The position numbers were made by a program, and so were the translations under genes. 64,000 nucleotides of DNA, taken from positions 1,240,001-1,304,000 of the forward strand of contig NZ_CP016180.1 of the NCBI RefSeq assembly GCF_013377295.1, read 5' to 3'. Below, piece by piece: positions 11,201 to 18,949 of this stretch. The notes under the pieces are model-generated. The model was not told the origin of the DNA. It did no database searches and saw nothing but the letters and a program-made list of their open reading frames with translations. This DNA is from Pasteurella skyensis. GTDB taxonomy: Bacteria > Pseudomonadota > Gammaproteobacteria > Enterobacterales > Pasteurellaceae. Numbering within the stretch: position 1 is the first letter of the stretch; every line of letters starts with the position of its first letter.

Positions 11201-13169
11201 CTAATGCAATACCATAATCCGCATCACTTTCAGCAAGTTGAACATCAGAACCTCGACCTGCTCCACTCCCTATCGCAATAGCAAAAGCACCATTAGTTGC
11301 AGTATCTTTTCCTTCACCATTAAGACCATTATCTGGAGACGATGAGCCAATATGACGAGTACCAATAACAATGGATTGAGTACCTTCAGCAAACAAATCA
11401 TTACCAACCGCAATAGTTTGTGCACCGGTTGCATGAGTAAATGAACCCAGTGCTAACGACTCTGTACTTGTAGCGTGAGCATTTTGGCCCAGTGCTGTAC
11501 TCATTTGTCCTGTAGCTCTTGTACCATAACCGATGGCAGTACTTCTAAGTTCTTCAGCAACAGCTTCTGTACCAATAGCAACATTACCACCTACTTTTGC
11601 CTGTGCTTTATGACCTAAAGCAACAGTACCATCAACTTCAGTTGTACTCGAATGCGTACCATAAGCATATGCTTCTCTACCAATCGCAATGGCATTACTA
11701 CCAATGGCATCTGCATCATATCCAAATGCAACTGAACTATCCCCTGTTGCTTGAGCATTCACCCCACCAGCTATTGCCAAACCACCCTTGGCACCACCAA
11801 TACCATCAACAAAGGCTTCATTACTTTCATTACCTGTTTGTGTATTTTCCGTTTTATTTACATGGAAGTAATTTTTTGCTGTCCCAACCGCATTAAATGC
11901 TGCTTTTAATTGAGCAACATTAACTGCATCACTGTCTTCAGAGCCTGCCGCTACATTGATAATCTGACGTGTTGCACCTTTAATGGTAAATGTTTTACCC
12001 TCTTCAATCACATTACCATCTTGATCAAATTTATCCCTTAACTTAAAAGTTCTATCTTGTGAACCAACAGATACGGCTCCCAATTCACCCTTAACCGTTG
12101 ATAAAATAGCTTCTTTATCTATATCACTTATTCCCTTACTTGCATAAACTTTGTTAGTATCAACAGTAGCATTAGCATCAACTCCAAGACTAGCCGTTGA
12201 CATTGCTGCACGATGAGCCGCTGATCTAGAACCAATTGCAACACCTCCCAACTTATCTACTGAAGAAAAGCGACCAATTGCAACCCCTGCCACACCTGCT
12301 TTTTCTGTTCTCGCACTTGTTCCCAATGCAATACCATAATCTCCATCGCTTTCAGCAATCTGATTTTGACTATTTCTATCATAACCACTACCAATCGCAA
12401 TAGCAAAATTACCATCAGTGGTTGTTCTTTCACCTTCTCCACCTTCATGACCTTCTGGATCATTCGAACCAATCCAACGAGTCCCCATGGCAATTGAGTA
12501 AATACCACCTGCAAATACATCATTACCTATGGCCAAAGCTTGCTCACCTAAAGCATGTGAATAATTACCAAAGGCCGTTGACTCCAATCCTGTTGCGCGC
12601 GCACCATGACCAACGGCTGTACTTTGGAGACCAACTCCAGTAATAGCGTCATCACCAATAGCAATTGAACGATGCCCTAGTGCTTGGGCTCCATGTCCAA
12701 TAGCAACAGCATAAGTATCCGCTGCTTTAGCATTATGTCCCAAAGCAACTGAATCTTGTGATATAGCCTGAGCATCAACACCAGCTGTAACTGAATAAGC
12801 TCCTTTTGCTCCACCAATACCATTGATCACATCTGCATTATCATCTGTACCTGATTGATTATAATTTGCACTATTTACATGAAAATAATTTTTCTGTTTT
12901 TCTAATTTTTCAACTTGTGCTTTCAAATCATCAATTTGTTGTTTTAATTCTTCTGGAGTTAATGTTGTAGCTATTGATGAAGTACTAAGACCTAGTGCTA
13001 TTAATACACTTAACGTCATTTTTGCAAATTTAAAAGAGGATCTACCCGCTTGTACCTGAGGTTTATTGGTTGTTGAAGAGTGAGTTTTTGTTTTGCTTTT
13101 AGCTAATTCGCTAACTGCGGTAAAAGTTTGTGTTGCTTTATTAAACACAACTTTATAGATATTGTTCAT
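2229..13169 (-). CDS. Giant trimeric autotransporter adhesin (YadA/Hia/Hsf type, type Vc secretion)
   Basis: The 3646-residue product is predicted to form a trimeric surface fibre for adhesion. It starts with an extended signal peptide region (MNNIYKVVFNKATQTFTAVSE, then a hydrophobic core at about 50-67), followed by a short coiled coil (about 70-93). Two YadA-like head domains (about 115-345 and 455-720) are made of repeating AxAIGxxA/SxALG strands, each ending in a neck motif containing SDAVNVAQLK. A stalk of five 455-residue repeats runs from about 800 to 3060, the last diverged. A further stalk follows, then the YadA-type membrane anchor (last ~90 residues, from SSAMAAALLPQA to a terminal GAGYAW). 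It stands alone as a transcription unit. Repeat copy number could be misassembled. Confidence 0.95.
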   Translation of the reverse strand: MNNIYKVVFNKATQTFTAVSELAKSKTKTHSSTTNKPQVQAGRSSFKFAKMTLSVLIALGLSTSSIATTLTPEELKQQIDDLKAQVEKLEKQKNYFHVNSANYNQSGTDDNADVINGIGGAKGAYSVTAGVDAQAISQDSVALGHNAKAADTYAVAIGHGAQALGHRSIAIGDDAITGVGLQSTAVGHGARATGLESTAFGNYSHALGEQALAIGNDVFAGGIYSIAMGTRWIGSNDPEGHEGGEGERTTTDGNFAIAIGSGYDRNSQNQIAESDGDYGIALGTSARTEKAGVAGVAIGRFSSVDKLGGVAIGSRSAAHRAAMSTASLGVDANATVDTNKVYASKGISDIDKEAILSTVKGELGAVSVGSQDRTFKLRDKFDQDGNVIEEGKTFTIKGATRQIINVAAGSEDSDAVNVAQLKAAFNAVGTAKNYFHVNKTENTQTGNESNEAFVDGIGGAKGGLAIAGGVNAQATGDSSVAFGYDADAIGSNAIAIGREAYAYGTHSSTTEVDGTVALGHKAQAKVGGNVAIGTEAVAEELRSTAIGYGTRATGQMSTALGQNAHATSTESLALGSFTHATGAQTIAVGNDLFAEGTQSIVIGTRHIGSSSPDNGLNGEGKDTATNGAFAIAIGSGAGRGSDVQLAESDADYGIALGTSSRTEARARAGVAIGLLSSAESSGGVALGRDSIANRNAISGKKTSTEAQASAGAVYANEAATGDDKSDILKTVQGRLGAVSVGTGDREFAERDYKEGEETKAGEKHAISKGTRQIINVAAGSEDSDAVNVAQLKAVAHTAEKHTEVKNGTNVADVVKTTGTDGHDIYTVNVEGTKVAGSTDVVVSSTADAATNDTTYNVDLSAGIKAEIANKSVEKVAAGTGIKVTSTADDDKTYTVELDQTAKTQLAKEESVVSTNNNVAITHATTNSTGGLEYALTLASNLTGITSIGNAPNGGKIILGETDKNISVNGGKLTNVKQGTENTDAVNVKQLKDYVTSTAKPTAVTVNEGTEANSNDYNTTGNLQIKETTANGGKPTYDIKLADKVTLGTADNQIVIDGTTGNITAGGVAIDGAANTVKGLSNTTFDPNATYTGGQAATQEQLKVVSDVAADKSIEEVVGTNGIAVTSSTGETDKTYTVGLDTATQTKVDNALQSIKTEINGQTVVQTLDKDNNIAKFNEGKNIVLTNNNGSIQVATANDLKGLTSVVLGNALGNDTVSLTTGGINAGQKVITNVATGVNGTDAVNVAQLTDTVNKSKVEVKNGTNVADVVKTTGTDGHDIYTVNVEGTKVAGSTDVVVSSTADVATNDTTYNVDLSAGIKAEIANKSVEKVAAGTGIKVTSTADDDKTYTVELDQTAKTQLAKEESVVSTNNNVAITHATTNSTGGLEYALTLASNLTGITSIGNAPNGGKIILGETDKNISVNGGKLTNVKQGTENTDAVNVKQLKDYVTSTAKPTAVTVNEGTEANSNDYNTTGNLQIKETTANGGKPTYDIKLADKVTLGTADNQIVIDGTTGNITAGGVAIDGAANTVKGLSNTTFDPNATYTGGQAATQEQLKVVSDVAADKSIEEVVGTNGIAVTSSTGETDKTYTVGLDTATQTKVDNALQSIKTEINGQTVVQTLDKDNNIAKFNEGKNIVLTNNNGSIQVATANDLKGLTSVVLGNALGNDTVSLTTGGINAGQKVITNVATGVNGTDAVNVAQLTDTVNKSKVEVKNGTNVADVVKTTGTDGHDIYTVNVEGTKVAGSTDVVVSSTADAATNDTTYNVDLSAGIKAEIANKSVEKVAAGTGIKVTSTADDDKTYTVELDQTAKTQLAKEESVVSTNNNVAITHATTNSTGGLEYALTLASNLTGITSIGNAPNGGKIILGETDKNISVNGGKLTNVKQGTENTDAVNVKQLKDYVTSTAKPTAVTVNEGTEANSNDYNTTGNLQIKETTANGGKPTYDIKLADKVTLGTADNQIVIDGTTGNITAGGVAIDGAANTVKGLSNTTFDPNATYTGGQAATQEQLKVVSDVAADKSIEEVVGTNGIAVTSSTGETDKTYTVGLDTATQTKVDNALQSIKTEINGQTVVQTLDKDNNIAKFNEGKNIVLTNNNGSIQVATANDLKGLTSVVLGNALGNDTVSLTTGGINAGQKVITNVATGVNGTDAVNVAQLTDTVNKSKVEVKNGTNVADVVKTTGTDGHDIYTVNVEGTKVAGSTDVVVSSTADVATNDTTYNVDLSAGIKAEIANKSVEKVAAGTGIKVTSTADDDKTYTVELDQTAKTQLAKEESVVSTNNNVAITHATTNSTGGLEYALTLASNLTGITSIGNAPNGGKIILGETDKNISVNGGKLTNVKQGTENTDAVNVKQLKDYVTSTAKPTAVTVNEGTEANSNDYNTTGNLQIKETTANGGKPTYDIKLADKVTLGTADNQIVIDGTTGNITAGGVAIDGAANTVKGLSNTTFDPNATYTGGQAATQEQLKVVSDVAADKSIEEVVGTNGIAVTSSTGETDKTYTVGLDTATQTKVDNALQSIKTEINGQTVVQTLDKDNNIAKFNEGKNIVLTNNNGSIQVATANDLKGLTSVVLGNALGNDTVSLTTGGINAGQKVITNVATGVNGTDAVNVAQLTDTVNKSKVEVKNGTNVADVVKTTGTDGHDIYTVNVEGTKVAGSTDVVVSSTADAATNDTTYNVDLSAGIKAEIANKSVEKVAAGTGIKVTSTADDDKTYTVELDQTAKTQLAKEESVVSTNNNVAITHATTNSTGGLEYALTLASNLTGITSIGNAPNGGKIILGETDKNISVNGGKLTNVKQGTENTDAVNVKQLKDYVTSTAKPTAVTVNEGTEANSNAYNTTGNLQIKETTANGGKPTYDIKLADKVTLGTADNQIVIDGTAGNVTAGGVAIDGTAKTVKGLSNTTFDPNATYTGGQAATQEQLKAVSDVAADKSIEKVVGTNGIAVTSSTGETDKTYTVGLDTTTKNSIDSALQSIVTQIDGAEVKTLTKDNNNANFLTGKNIVLTNEGGGIKVATADNLKGLTSVILGDVAGDTVVSLTQNGINAGQKVIRNVATGVNGTDAVNVNQLESVVNTAATKAKTEVAGGTNVAGVVKTTGTDGHDIYTVNVEGTKVAGSTDVVVSSTTDATTNDTTYTVRLSDDFKTKAKDQSVEKVVAGTGIKVTSTAGDDKTYTVELDDLVKTQLAKEESVVAADTNVVISQTKTNRTGGKEFEIKLADTVTLGTGDNQVVIDGTKGKVTAGLVTVNGKEGTINGLTNKTFDKDNFVSGQAATEDQLSAVAKSLTTDIANKGLNFKGNEGSVHRALGTALTIEGEKGADATQHLNENSKTAADNLYVKAEGDKLEIKLSEDVKNLNSVVLGTDASDKDTVALTKDGINAGSKKVTHVADGTIANDSTDAVNGSQLFDVADSVKNNFGGNANVADDGTLTFTDIGGTGEDTIHDAIASLKKVTDLGVSIVTQIDGKDVKTLSKADNKANFVAGKNIALTAEKGAIKVSTKDDLEVNSIANVKGTKLSLGEGAITLATKKSNANPTGAVQIKNVAAGIADTDAVNVAQLKGVTKAIDNVASEMEDIKGGVSSAMAAALLPQAYLPGQSVVSLAGATYKKNTAVAVGLSTISDNGKWIIKGSLNTNSTGEVGGGIGAGYAW
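3926..10764 (-). repeat. Tandem array of 1365-bp repeats inside the adhesin gene
   Basis: Five units of 1365 bp (455 codons) run head to tail: four near-identical over 5303-10764 and a fifth, diverged in its C-terminal half, over about 3926-5302. Identical reverse-strand frames recur exactly 1365 bases apart at 5624, 6989, 8354 and 9719. A single base alternates between units (G at 5167, A at 6532, G at 7897, A at 9262, G at 10627), switching one codon between Ala and Val. This points to duplication of a two-unit block. Confidence 0.95.
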
Positions 13170-13293
13170 AATCTCGGTATCCTTTATCAGTGGATATCCT
13201 ATTCCTAGATAAAACTACAAATTCCTTTTTATAGCCTGTAAATTCTGTCACTTCTGGTAACAAGTAAGTAATTAAATGTGATAATTGTAGAAT

Positions 13294-13322
13294 AGTGTAA
13301 CAGAACAGGACGTTAAAGGCAA
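13294..13322 (-). promoter_or_regulatory. Candidate sigma-70 promoter of the giant adhesin gene
   Basis: On the minus strand TTGCCT (13317-13322) is followed after 17 bases by TACACT (13294-13299), about 125 bases before the ATG. The start is preceded by AAGGA at 10 bases. This is an inference from spacing and match only. Confidence 0.5.
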
Positions 13323-13371
13323 GAAAGCCATTGTTTTTATTAGGTTTTATGTTATTTAAGTGATAAGGTCC

Positions 13372-13566
13372 GATCCTGCATCACAGATCAACAGATCATA
13401 TAACAAGATCACTTTAGTGTATTGTTTTATAATAGTTTAAGTGAATTTAATCGCAAAACCCTTATTAATCAAGGGCAACCCTCCTTAGATCAATTACAGA
13501 TCATTTTTAACATTTAGATCAAAAAATTCAAATATTCTGTGCCATTGTAGATCAAGCGGTGCGATC
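13372..13566. promoter_or_regulatory. GATC cluster upstream of the giant adhesin gene
   Basis: Nine GATC sites start at 13372, 13386, 13394, 13407, 13488, 13499, 13517, 13550 and 13563. Four fall within 39 bases, around 85-125 bases upstream of the candidate transcription start. ACAGATCA occurs three times. The last sites run into the 3' end of truC. The 324-base gap 13170-13493 otherwise holds the candidate promoter and a weak CCCTT/AAGGG hairpin at about 13459-13475. Confidence 0.45.
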
Positions 13567-14222
13567 ACGACGATTTTTTGCAATGTTTTAGGGTGTATAA
13601 AGGTGAGTGATTGAGCGTGTAAAAACAAACGGTTACAACCACTTTTTTCGAAAAAAGTGCGATTTTGGTTCAGGTCACCATAACGTGTGTCGCCAATAAT
13701 GGGATGAAAGAGATGTTTAAGATGACGCCTTAATTGATGTTTTCGCCCTGTTTTGGGTGAAAGTTCAACAAGGGAATAGCGCGCCGTTTGATGCTTTCCT
13801 GCAGGGTAAGGCATTTCAATTTGTGCTAAACAACGATAGTCAGTAATAGCTTGTTGTGGCGCTTTAGGCTGTGAAAATTTATCTGCAATTTTATCTAACT
13901 GTTCTTTAAGGGGATAATCAATCTGCCCTTCTCCATTTAGATAGCCTCGTACGATGGCGAGGTACTTTTTTTGTATCTGGTGTTGCTGAAATTGTTCACT
14001 CATTAAGCGAGCCATTTCACTGTTTAAAGCGAACAGTAAAACTCCCGATGTAGGTCGATCTAATCGATGAATCGGAAATACGTGTTGTCCAATTTGATCT
14101 CGTAATGTTTGCATTGCAAACACTGTTTCGTGTTTATCCAACCAACTTCGATGTACTAACATTCCAGCAGGTTTGTTGATGGCAATCAAATCGCTATCTT
14201 GGTATAAAATCGTTAATGCCAT
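13494..14222 (-). CDS. truC: tRNA pseudouridine(65) synthase TruC
   Basis: The enzyme converts uridine 65 of certain tRNAs to pseudouridine. The RluA-type catalytic motif HRLDRPTSG is at residues 52-60, with the nucleophile Asp55, preceded by the INKPAGMLVH segment. At 242 residues it is close to the usual length of TruC rather than the larger Rlu enzymes, and it has no S4 domain. The start overlaps the stop of yqcC by one base (TAATG), the same pairing as in enteric bacteria. Confidence 0.93.
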   Translation of the reverse strand: MALTILYQDSDLIAINKPAGMLVHRSWLDKHETVFAMQTLRDQIGQHVFPIHRLDRPTSGVLLFALNSEMARLMSEQFQQHQIQKKYLAIVRGYLNGEGQIDYPLKEQLDKIADKFSQPKAPQQAITDYRCLAQIEMPYPAGKHQTARYSLVELSPKTGRKHQLRRHLKHLFHPIIGDTRYGDLNQNRTFFEKSGCNRLFLHAQSLTFIHPKTLQKIVVIAPLDLQWHRIFEFFDLNVKNDL

Positions 14223-14533
14223 TATTGGTTTAACGCTGTTTCAATTTGACGAATTGGGTGGCAAAGTGCTGATAAATAAGCTTTATTTTTCAATGCTTCT
14301 TCAAGATAAGGTGTAATAGAAAACTGAGTAGGTAGCGCTGCATTAGCCTCAATCAACGCTTCCATTCTTGGAATAAAAATCCATTGTAACCATTGTGTTG
14401 CACAAAGCGTGCCAATACAAAAAGGTTGATCATTATTTAACGCCTCTGGCGAGGGAGCAGTACTTTCCCATAATTGATGACTTTCCATAACTCGCTGTAG
14501 TTCGTGTAAATGTTGTCGTATTTGTGTTTTCAT
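14222..14533 (-). CDS. yqcC: YqcC family protein
   Basis: A small 103-residue cytoplasmic protein of the YqcC family, whose biochemical role is not established. The translation shows the family features: an N-terminal helical region (LHELQRVM), then CIGTLCATQWLQWIFIPRM, and a C-terminal helix. It is translationally coupled to truC, and this linkage is conserved in enterics, suggesting a function tied to TruC or tRNA. Confidence 0.9.
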   Translation of the reverse strand: MKTQIRQHLHELQRVMESHQLWESTAPSPEALNNDQPFCIGTLCATQWLQWIFIPRMEALIEANAALPTQFSITPYLEEALKNKAYLSALCHPIRQIETALNQ

Positions 14534-14559
14534 TGGTTTATTTTAAATGTTTAATTTAT

Positions 14560-15550
14560 TTCTTACTTCGTTCTCTCATCCTTCGACAGGCTCAGGAACC
14601 GAGAACGGAGATATCGACGCAAAAAATATCGATCACGGACTAGACAAACACCAGTCACTGAACTTCCCCAAACACCGGTCACTGAGCCCGTCGAAGTGGT
14701 AGGTGTTTTCACACAGAACACTGAGGTTCGGCTATTGAGCTCGGTTATTGAGCCTGTCGAAATATCGAAGTGTTCGACGTTTCCACTCTGAATTTGCTTC
14801 TTACTTCGTTCTCTCATCCTCGACAGGCTCAGGAACCGAGAACGGAGATATCGACGCAAAAATATCGATCACGGACTAGACAAACACCAGTCACTGAACT
14901 TCCCCAAACACCGGTCACTGAGCCCGTCGAAGTGGTAGGTGTTTTCACACAGAACACTGAGGTTCGGCTATTGAGCTCGGTTATTGAGCCTGTCGAAATA
15001 TCGAAGTGTTCGACGTTTCCACTCTGAATTTGCTTCTTACTTCGTTCTCTCATCCTCGACAGGCTCAGGAACCGAGAACGGAGATATCGACGCAAAAAAT
15101 ATCGATCACGGACTAGACAAACACCAGTCACTGAACTTACCCAAACACCGGTCACTGAGAAGTGGTAGGTGTTTTCACACAGAACACTGAGGTTCGGCTA
15201 TTGAGCTCGGTTATTGAGCCTGTCGAAATATCGAAGTGTTCGGCGTTTCCACTCTGAATTTGTTTCTTACTTCGTTCTCTCATCCTCAACAGGCTCAGGA
15301 ACCGAGAACGGAGATATCGACGCAAAAAATATCGATCACGGACTAGACAAACACCAGTCACTGAACTTCCCCAAACACCAGTCACTGAGCCCGTCGAAGT
15401 GGTAGGTGTTTTCACACAGAACACTGAGGTTCGGCTATTGAGCTCGGTTATTGAGCCTGTCGAAATATCGAAGTGTTCGGCGTTTCCACTCTGAATTTGT
15501 TTCTTACTTCGTTCTCTCATCCTCAACAGGCTCAGGAACCGAGAACGGAC
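14560..15550. repeat. Tandem array of about 237-bp REP-derived units
   Basis: Four full units and a truncated fifth begin with CTTACTTCGTTCTC at 14562, 14800, 15036, 15266 and 15503 (spacings 238, 236, 230 and 237). The first unit is framed by a perfect 13-base inverted pair, TTCGACAGGCTCA (14582-14594) and TGAGCCTGTCGAA (14749-14761), with further partial copies such as TGAGCCCGTCGAA inside. The left-hand motif decays along the array (CTCGACAGG, then CTCAACAGG). Open frames across the array simply reflect the repeat and look non-coding. This fills the 1047-base gap between yqcC and bamE. Confidence 0.9.
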
Positions 15551-15580
15551 ACTCAGGAGCAGAATTAGATACACTAATAA

Positions 15581-15925
15581 TTATTTCTTTGTTTGCTTAA
15601 GCGGTTTATCAAGCTGAATATCGCTTACTAAACCTTGCTGATTAAAATAAACAAATAAGGTATGTTGAACAGGTTTTTGATGACCTTGTCGTTTAATAAA
15701 CACGTAACTCCAACGATCTTGTGCAAAAATATCTCTTAATAGTGGCGTACCTAATAGGTAATTAACTTGTTCTTTGTTCATTCCTATTTTAAGTTGATCG
15801 ACTTTTTCTTTTTCTAAATAATTACCCTGTGGTACATCAATACGATACACCACTTTTTCTAGTGTAGAACAACCTGTGATGCCTGCCATCAGTAATGCTG
15901 ATATAAGAAGAGATTTTATTTTCAT
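15581..15925 (-). CDS. bamE: Outer membrane protein assembly factor BamE (lipoprotein)
   Basis: BamE is a small lipoprotein of the BAM complex that inserts beta-barrel proteins in the outer membrane; BamA of the same complex is encoded at 34924-37299. The 114-residue product has a signal peptide with lipobox ITGC (Cys19) and the SmpA/OmlA fold signature (QLKIGMNKEQVNYLLGTP, then RWSYVF). It sits alone between the REP array and yejK. The REP array abuts its 3' end. Confidence 0.93.
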   Translation of the reverse strand: MKIKSLLISALLMAGITGCSTLEKVVYRIDVPQGNYLEKEKVDQLKIGMNKEQVNYLLGTPLLRDIFAQDRWSYVFIKRQGHQKPVQHTLFVYFNQQGLVSDIQLDKPLKQTKK

Positions 15926-15987
15926 AGTGTTAACCTTTCATTTATTTTTATTGGGTGAATAATACCGAAACTTACCTTTAAATGCCA

Positions 15988-16989
15988 TTATTTATTGCGT
16001 TGAAGTTGATCTCGCAAGTTAGGAGGTATTTCTTTGATTGTTAAAGTGTCATTTAGTTCGTCCCAAATAATACGTTGGTTCAATAATTGAGCATCAAAAC
16101 TTAAGGTAATCCCTTTTCCTGAGCCTGAATACTTGGTTAATGTTTTTAAAGTATTACGAACAGGGGGGATTGTTTCCTCTAAACCATAGTCTTGAGATTG
16201 GGTAAATTGAGCAAAATTTTGTTCATTAAGTGTTGGAATTTCATTCGCTAATGCTGAAATAGCAATCTCTTCTCCACTGTTCATTTGCCCTTTGCAGTAA
16301 TCAAAGACTTGTGTTTTTACTGCTCGAGTTTGATCTGTACTCAACTCTCCTTGATCACAATAGTCGTGGACGGCTTGTAATAATGTTTGATTTTGTACTT
16401 TTGGATCAAGCCCTGCTTCTGCCCCTAAAAAGTCCATAAAGAAATCCGCCACCTTTCGCCCTACTCGCCCTTTTATAAAAGTTAAGTAACGGTTAGATTG
16501 GGCATCTAATTTTAACTCTGTTAAATTGATTCGACACGCAATGTCATATTGTGCCATTTCTAAATATTGCGTTCGTTTAATCTCTAATTTGTCATCAACT
16601 AAAATCGAGGCTCTATTATCGATTAAGGCGATAAATAAATACTCTGTGGCTAAAAAGTTATAACGGCATAGGATAAATGTGCCCCCTCCTGCAAAAGGGT
16701 ATTTCGCTAATTCTGTCGCTAACATCTTGGCACAATGATGGCTAAAAGGAAGAAAATCTGTTTCTTGTTCCAATAGACGATTAAGTTCTTGCGCAAAAAT
16801 AGAGGTTTCTTGAAAGACTCCGTAGCCTTTTGCTTTGCCTTGATAAGCTTGATGTAGTTGTAACATCATTTGATCTACTTCTGGGGTAATTTCAAGTAGG
16901 TTTTCTCTTAATAAGGTCGTTAATTCAGTGACTTCTGCTTCTTTTTGTATCAGTTGGTGAAGTACAATTTCGGTGACATTGATGCTCAT
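15988..16989 (-). CDS. yejK: Nucleoid-associated protein YejK/NdpA
   Basis: A 333-residue cytoplasmic protein of the NdpA (37-kDa nucleoid-associated protein) family. It shows the family N-terminus ([15 protein letters not shown]), the central [13 protein letters not shown] segment and the [19 protein letters not shown] motif. The molecular function is only loosely defined (nucleoid binding). It is separated from the upstream argG by a terminator, so it probably has its own promoter. Confidence 0.92.
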   Translation of the reverse strand: MSINVTEIVLHQLIQKEAEVTELTTLLRENLLEITPEVDQMMLQLHQAYQGKAKGYGVFQETSIFAQELNRLLEQETDFLPFSHHCAKMLATELAKYPFAGGGTFILCRYNFLATEYLFIALIDNRASILVDDKLEIKRTQYLEMAQYDIACRINLTELKLDAQSNRYLTFIKGRVGRKVADFFMDFLGAEAGLDPKVQNQTLLQAVHDYCDQGELSTDQTRAVKTQVFDYCKGQMNSGEEIAISALANEIPTLNEQNFAQFTQSQDYGLEETIPPVRNTLKTLTKYSGSGKGITLSFDAQLLNQRIIWDELNDTLTIKEIPPNLRDQLQRNK

Positions 16990-17010
16990 ATTTTCCTTAA
17001 TAAAAAAATT

Positions 17011-17043
17011 CCTTCCCTACTCTTTACAAGTAAGGAAGGTATT
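17011..17043 (-). terminator. Terminator of argG
   Basis: A 10-base stem with one mismatch (17011-17020 with 17030-17039) is followed on the minus strand by a T run at 17010-17001. It lies between the argG stop and the yejK start. Confidence 0.8.
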
Positions 17044-17060
17044 TTAATCTGTAATAAATA

Positions 17061-18452
<1,392 letters not shown>

Positions 18453-18540
18453 CTAACAAAATTTTATATAAAATAAACCTGACTTTTTTAACAAATTATG
18501 CTATTTTCGCCCTAATTTTTAAATTAAAGGAATACTTATA

Positions 18541-18855
18541 ATGTCAGTTATATTAACAACAAAACAGAAACAATACTTAAAAAGTCTGGCTCATCATTTA
18601 AGTCCAGTAGTAATGCTTGGTAACAATGGGTTAACAGAGGGTGTGTTAGCGGAAATTGATTGTGCGCTTAATCATCACGAGTTGATTAAAGTAAAAATTT
18701 CAGGGGCAGATCGTGAAATGAAGCAGTTGATCATTGATGCGATTATACGTGAAACCAAAGCGACAAATGTACAAACCATTGGGCATATTTTAGTTTTGTA
18801 TCGTGAAAGTGAAGATAAAAAGATCACTTTACCAAAAGCAAAAAAATCGATCTAA
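18541..18855 (+). CDS. yhbY: Ribosome assembly RNA-binding protein YhbY (CRM domain)
   Basis: A 104-residue single CRM-domain protein that associates with pre-50S ribosomal particles. It shows the typical KQKQYLKSLAHHLSPVVMLG start, with GNNGLTEGVLAEID (the GxxG loop) and IGHILVLYR near the end. It is preceded by AAAGGAA and followed by an uptake signal and a strong terminator, so it is a single-gene unit. Confidence 0.95.
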   Translation: MSVILTTKQKQYLKSLAHHLSPVVMLGNNGLTEGVLAEIDCALNHHELIKVKISGADREMKQLIIDAIIRETKATNVQTIGHILVLYRESEDKKITLPKAKKSI

Positions 18856-18856
18856 A

Positions 18857-18865
18857 ACAAGCGGT
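18857..18865 (+). other. DNA uptake signal
   Basis: ACAAGCGGT immediately after the yhbY stop codon, followed by AATTTGCAAA at about 20 bases, the extended uptake-signal form. Confidence 0.8.
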
Positions 18866-18916
18866 AACTTGTTATCGAAAATTTGCAAAAACATTTGTAA
18901 CAACTAATAAGACAGT

Positions 18917-18946
18917 AAAGACCACTCTAATGAGTGGTCTTTTTTT
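18917..18946 (+). terminator. Terminator of yhbY
   Basis: An 11-base stem (AAAGACCACTC and complement) with loop TAAT, ending in a 7-base T run. The A-rich 5' side may also stop the convergent permease transcript. Confidence 0.9.
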
Positions 18947-18949
18947 AGC

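Noticed and set aside
14560-15550. Possible CRISPR array
   Set aside because: Units are about 237 bases and near-identical throughout, with no short repeats separated by unique spacers and no cas genes.
14563-15574. Overlapping Arg/Ser/Thr-rich frames on both strands across the REP array
   Set aside because: They recur with the 237-base unit, have no start signals, and read in several frames at once, as expected for repeats lacking stop codons.
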